A stretch of 64,000 bases of DNA. It comes from Flavobacterium kingsejongi. GTDB taxonomy: Bacteria; Bacteroidota; Bacteroidia; Flavobacteriales; Flavobacteriaceae. This document shows positions 62,093 to 64,000 of the stretch, in pieces. Both the position numbers and the translations under genes were made by a program. Every line of letters begins with the position of its first letter. Position 1 is the stretch's first letter. The stretch is from the NCBI RefSeq assembly GCF_003076475.1, contig NZ_CP020919.1, forward strand, positions 4,160,054 to 4,224,053, written 5' to 3'. The notes beneath the pieces are model-generated. The model saw nothing but the letters and a program-made list of their open reading frames with translations. It did not search any database and was not told the DNA's origin.

Positions 62093-62678
62093 TTTTGGTG
62101 ATGTTTTAATCAATACAGATAAAGCAACCACCATACAGACACTAAAGAAACTGGGGCTGAAAGAGTGGAATACTGACTTATCCAAACTAACAGAACGGTT
62201 TGAAAAAGGCAAAATAACAGAAGCCAAATTCCTCTCCGGTTTTCAGAAACACATTCCCAATGCTTCCCTGGATGACATACGAAGTGCGTGGCGGAAATTC
62301 ATTGCCGATTTCCCCCTGAAGCGACTGGAGTTTTTACAAAATATATCCAACAACTACCGCCTTTTCATTTTGTCCAATGCGGATATGATCCATGTAGATG
62401 AATTTGAATACCAGGCTGGCAGTTCCTTCTTTGGTGATTTCTACCGTTGCTTTGAAAAAGTGTACTATTCCTTTGAAATTGGAAAGCGCACACCCGATTC
62501 CGAAGCTTTCAGTTACGTAATCAACAAACATGACCTGTCTCCAAAGCGCACTTTGTTTGTCGATGACAAATTAGAAAATATCGAAGCCGCAAAGGCCCTG
62601 GGCCTCAAAGTCTGGCACCTCAAAGTGGGCGAAGAGGATGTTACCGAATTGTTCAGCAAAAAAATTATCCGGGTATAA
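62070..62678 (+). CDS. HAD family phosphatase, YihX-like
   Basis: A 202-residue HAD hydrolase of subfamily IA. Motif I is IIFDFGDVLINTD, with nucleophile Asp8 and Gly in place of the second acid, as in YihX-like phosphatases. Motif II is FILSNADM, motif III includes KRTPDSEAF, and motif IV is LFVDDKLENIEAAKALG. Because it overlaps and is probably co-transcribed with ribD, it may be the missing riboflavin-pathway phosphatase acting on the RibD product, which is inference from context. Confidence 0.87.
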   Translation: MINTIIFDFGDVLINTDKATTIQTLKKLGLKEWNTDLSKLTERFEKGKITEAKFLSGFQKHIPNASLDDIRSAWRKFIADFPLKRLEFLQNISNNYRLFILSNADMIHVDEFEYQAGSSFFGDFYRCFEKVYYSFEIGKRTPDSEAFSYVINKHDLSPKRTLFVDDKLENIEAAKALGLKVWHLKVGEEDVTELFSKKIIRV

Positions 62679-62692
62679 ACCGGCACTATTAC

Positions 62693-63316
62693 ATGATTCC
62701 AACAATTAACGATACATATAATACGATAGCCGCTCCTACAGAAGCGGTATTATTGAAAGAAAAAAGCAGCAAATTCTTTGGCTATGCTTTCCCGGTCACC
62801 AATGAGGAGGAAATAAAAGCCCATTTGGAAGCCCTGCACAAAGAACACACTTCGGCACGCCACTGGTGTTATGCTTACCAAACAGGGACCGCACCTCATA
62901 TTTATTTCCGGGCCAATGATGATGGAGAACCCAGTAATAGTGCTGGAATGCCCATATACGGTCAAATCCAGTCCTTTGAACTCACCAATGTGCTCATTGT
63001 GGTCGTCCGGTATTTTGGCGGCACAAAATTAGGCGTGGGCGGATTAATCACCGCTTACAAAACAACAGCGCAAATGGCTCTGGAATCGGCCACTATTATC
63101 GAGAAAACCATAGACGTGCTTTACACCATTACATTTGATTACAAAAACATGAATAAAGTCATGCGGGTCATCAAAGAGAAAAACCTCAACATCGTCCGCC
63201 AGCAATTCGAACTGAGTTGTGAAATTGATATTGTTGTACGCAAGAAAAATGCGGAAATAATTTTAGAGATTTTTACCGCACTTTATGAAGTTGCTATAAA
63301 AGAAAAAGAAGCCTAA
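62693..63316 (+). CDS. YigZ family protein (IMPACT/UPF0029)
   Basis: A 207-residue protein starting MIPTINDTYNTIAAPTEAVL. The N-terminal IMPACT domain is seen in EHTSARHWCYAYQTG, DDGEPSNSAGMPIYGQIQSF and VVVRYFGGTKLGVGGLITAY; a C-terminal YigZ-type domain completes it. The family is near-universal. It is related to eukaryotic IMPACT, and its exact bacterial role is uncertain. It follows the HAD gene by 14 bp and likely shares its transcript. Confidence 0.92.
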   Translation: MIPTINDTYNTIAAPTEAVLLKEKSSKFFGYAFPVTNEEEIKAHLEALHKEHTSARHWCYAYQTGTAPHIYFRANDDGEPSNSAGMPIYGQIQSFELTNVLIVVVRYFGGTKLGVGGLITAYKTTAQMALESATIIEKTIDVLYTITFDYKNMNKVMRVIKEKNLNIVRQQFELSCEIDIVVRKKNAEIILEIFTALYEVAIKEKEA

Positions 63317-63328
63317 AAAAGGCTTCTT
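63307..63328 (+). terminator. Weak terminator overlapping the yigZ stop
   Basis: GAAGCC and GGCTTC pair around TAAAAAA; the T tract is short (TT then CC). The stem begins within the last codons. Confidence 0.45.
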
Positions 63329-63393
63329 CCTGAAATTGCATTTTTGTTATTTTTCGATTTAAAATACAATCACTTTTTAATGATTCCTTACGA

Positions 63394-63810
63394 TTAATTC
63401 GAATCGTTTAAAATTGCCGTTAATTTTTCAGAAACATGTTTTGGAGGCACTATTGGACGCCCGGTTTTCATATCTACAAAAACCAAAATTGAACTGCCCG
63501 TTGTTAATAACTCACCTGCTTCATTATGGATCTCATACTCGAATTCTATCTTCACAGAAGTCTGACTTTTGAAAATAGTTTTGACCGTAAGGAGATCATC
63601 GTAGCGCGCCGGTTTTTTATAATTTAGGCTCAGGGAAACGACCGGGAGCATAATTCCGTCTGCTTCCATCTTTTTATAGGAAAACCCAATGTTTCTAAGC
63701 CATTCCACGCGGCCCATCTCAAAAAATACGGCGTAATTACCGTGGTAAACCACCCCCATCTGATCGGTTTCGGCGTAGCGGACTCTTACATTATACTGAT
63801 GTTCTTTCAT
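63394..63810 (-). CDS. Acyl-CoA thioesterase, YbgC/FadM hot-dog family
   Basis: A 138-residue hot-dog-fold enzyme beginning MKEHQYNVRVRYAETDQMGV. The catalytic Asp16 in ETDQMGVVYHGNYAVFFE and the following helix with GRVEWLRNIG are the 4-hydroxybenzoyl-CoA thioesterase/YbgC signature. It hydrolyses acyl-CoA thioesters; chain specificity is unknown. No operon partner is visible. In flavobacteria I recall this gene next to dnaA, so the 190 bp after its start may be part of the dnaA/origin region, but nothing in the visible sequence proves it. Confidence 0.9.
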   Translation of the reverse strand: MKEHQYNVRVRYAETDQMGVVYHGNYAVFFEMGRVEWLRNIGFSYKKMEADGIMLPVVSLSLNYKKPARYDDLLTVKTIFKSQTSVKIEFEYEIHNEAGELLTTGSSILVFVDMKTGRPIVPPKHVSEKLTAILNDSN

Positions 63811-64000
63811 TATAAATTAATGTTAAATTGATATAGGCTTAAAAAAAGATTTGCTTACAATATTATTTTTTGATAATCAATCCCTTTTCAATTTTTTTTT
63901 ACATAAAATAGTCACATATTTGTTCTCCTGAAAATCACGAAAAGCCCACCTGCTTTTTTTGTAAGACAACACTTTAATAAACAATAATATATCTGCATTT

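Overview
The window comes from a member of the Bacteroidota, most likely a Flavobacterium or close relative. The evidence is low GC content, promoters of the TAnnTTTG type (-7 box with a TTG/TTTG -33 box), and lineage-typical families: a GlmU-like sugar nucleotidyltransferase, type B L31, DUF4199, DUF4290, DUF5686, SusC-like/CarboxypepD-regulatory TonB receptors, START-like proteins, and a zapA-6S RNA-rny arrangement. No ribosomal RNA and no CRISPR array were seen. One tRNA (Met, CAT) is present.

Layout. 1-7.3 kb: end of a GlmU-like gene, rpmE (L31), DUF4199, a GT2 glycosyltransferase, a phosphohexomutase and an MsbA-like ABC exporter (a probable envelope/polysaccharide operon), then DUF2971. 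7.4-12.5 kb (minus strand): a lipoprotein with two EF-hand-like loops, a TonB-dependent receptor and an M23 peptidase. 12.6-15.0 kb: a coiled-coil protein, zapA, a 6S-like RNA and rny. 15.1-17.1 kb: a two-component pair with a lesion in both partners (an amber codon in the PAS histidine kinase and a frameshift in the response regulator). 17.2-32.2 kb: housekeeping genes (xerD, three small outer-membrane barrels, aroQ, DUF5686, murA, DUF4290, DUF493, an AAA_28 ATPase, recQ, fmt, hup, yqgE, a class IV aminotransferase, a START-like protein). 32.2-38.9 kb: accessory genes (a decayed membrane gene, NTF2-like, alpha/beta hydrolase, lipid-anchored DJ-1/PfpI, luciferase-like oxidoreductase, MFS pump, Crp/Fnr regulator).

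39.0-53.6 kb is a composite, defective prophage. Its left end cuts off an Ada-like HTH/alkyltransferase gene. It continues with a Mu-like left end (repeats, S24 repressor, small early gene, MuA-type transposase truncated at its C-terminus). An IS21-family element (istA-istB) follows. On the far side are the stump of a structural protein, a portal, a connector, a tail fibre split by an amber codon, a lysis cassette (M15 endolysin, holin-like protein, probable unimolecular spanin) and a tyrosine integrase. No terminase, capsid or tape-measure gene is visible. The best reading is two different phages or phage modules joined by an IS21-associated deletion.

53.6-64 kb returns to core genes: tRNA-Met, hisS, a secreted six-hairpin glycosidase, a MacB/FtsX permease, prmC, a GNAT acetyltransferase, ribD, a HAD phosphatase, a YigZ/IMPACT protein and a YbgC-type thioesterase. 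From the flavobacterial gene order I recall, the window may end just before dnaA, but this is inference.
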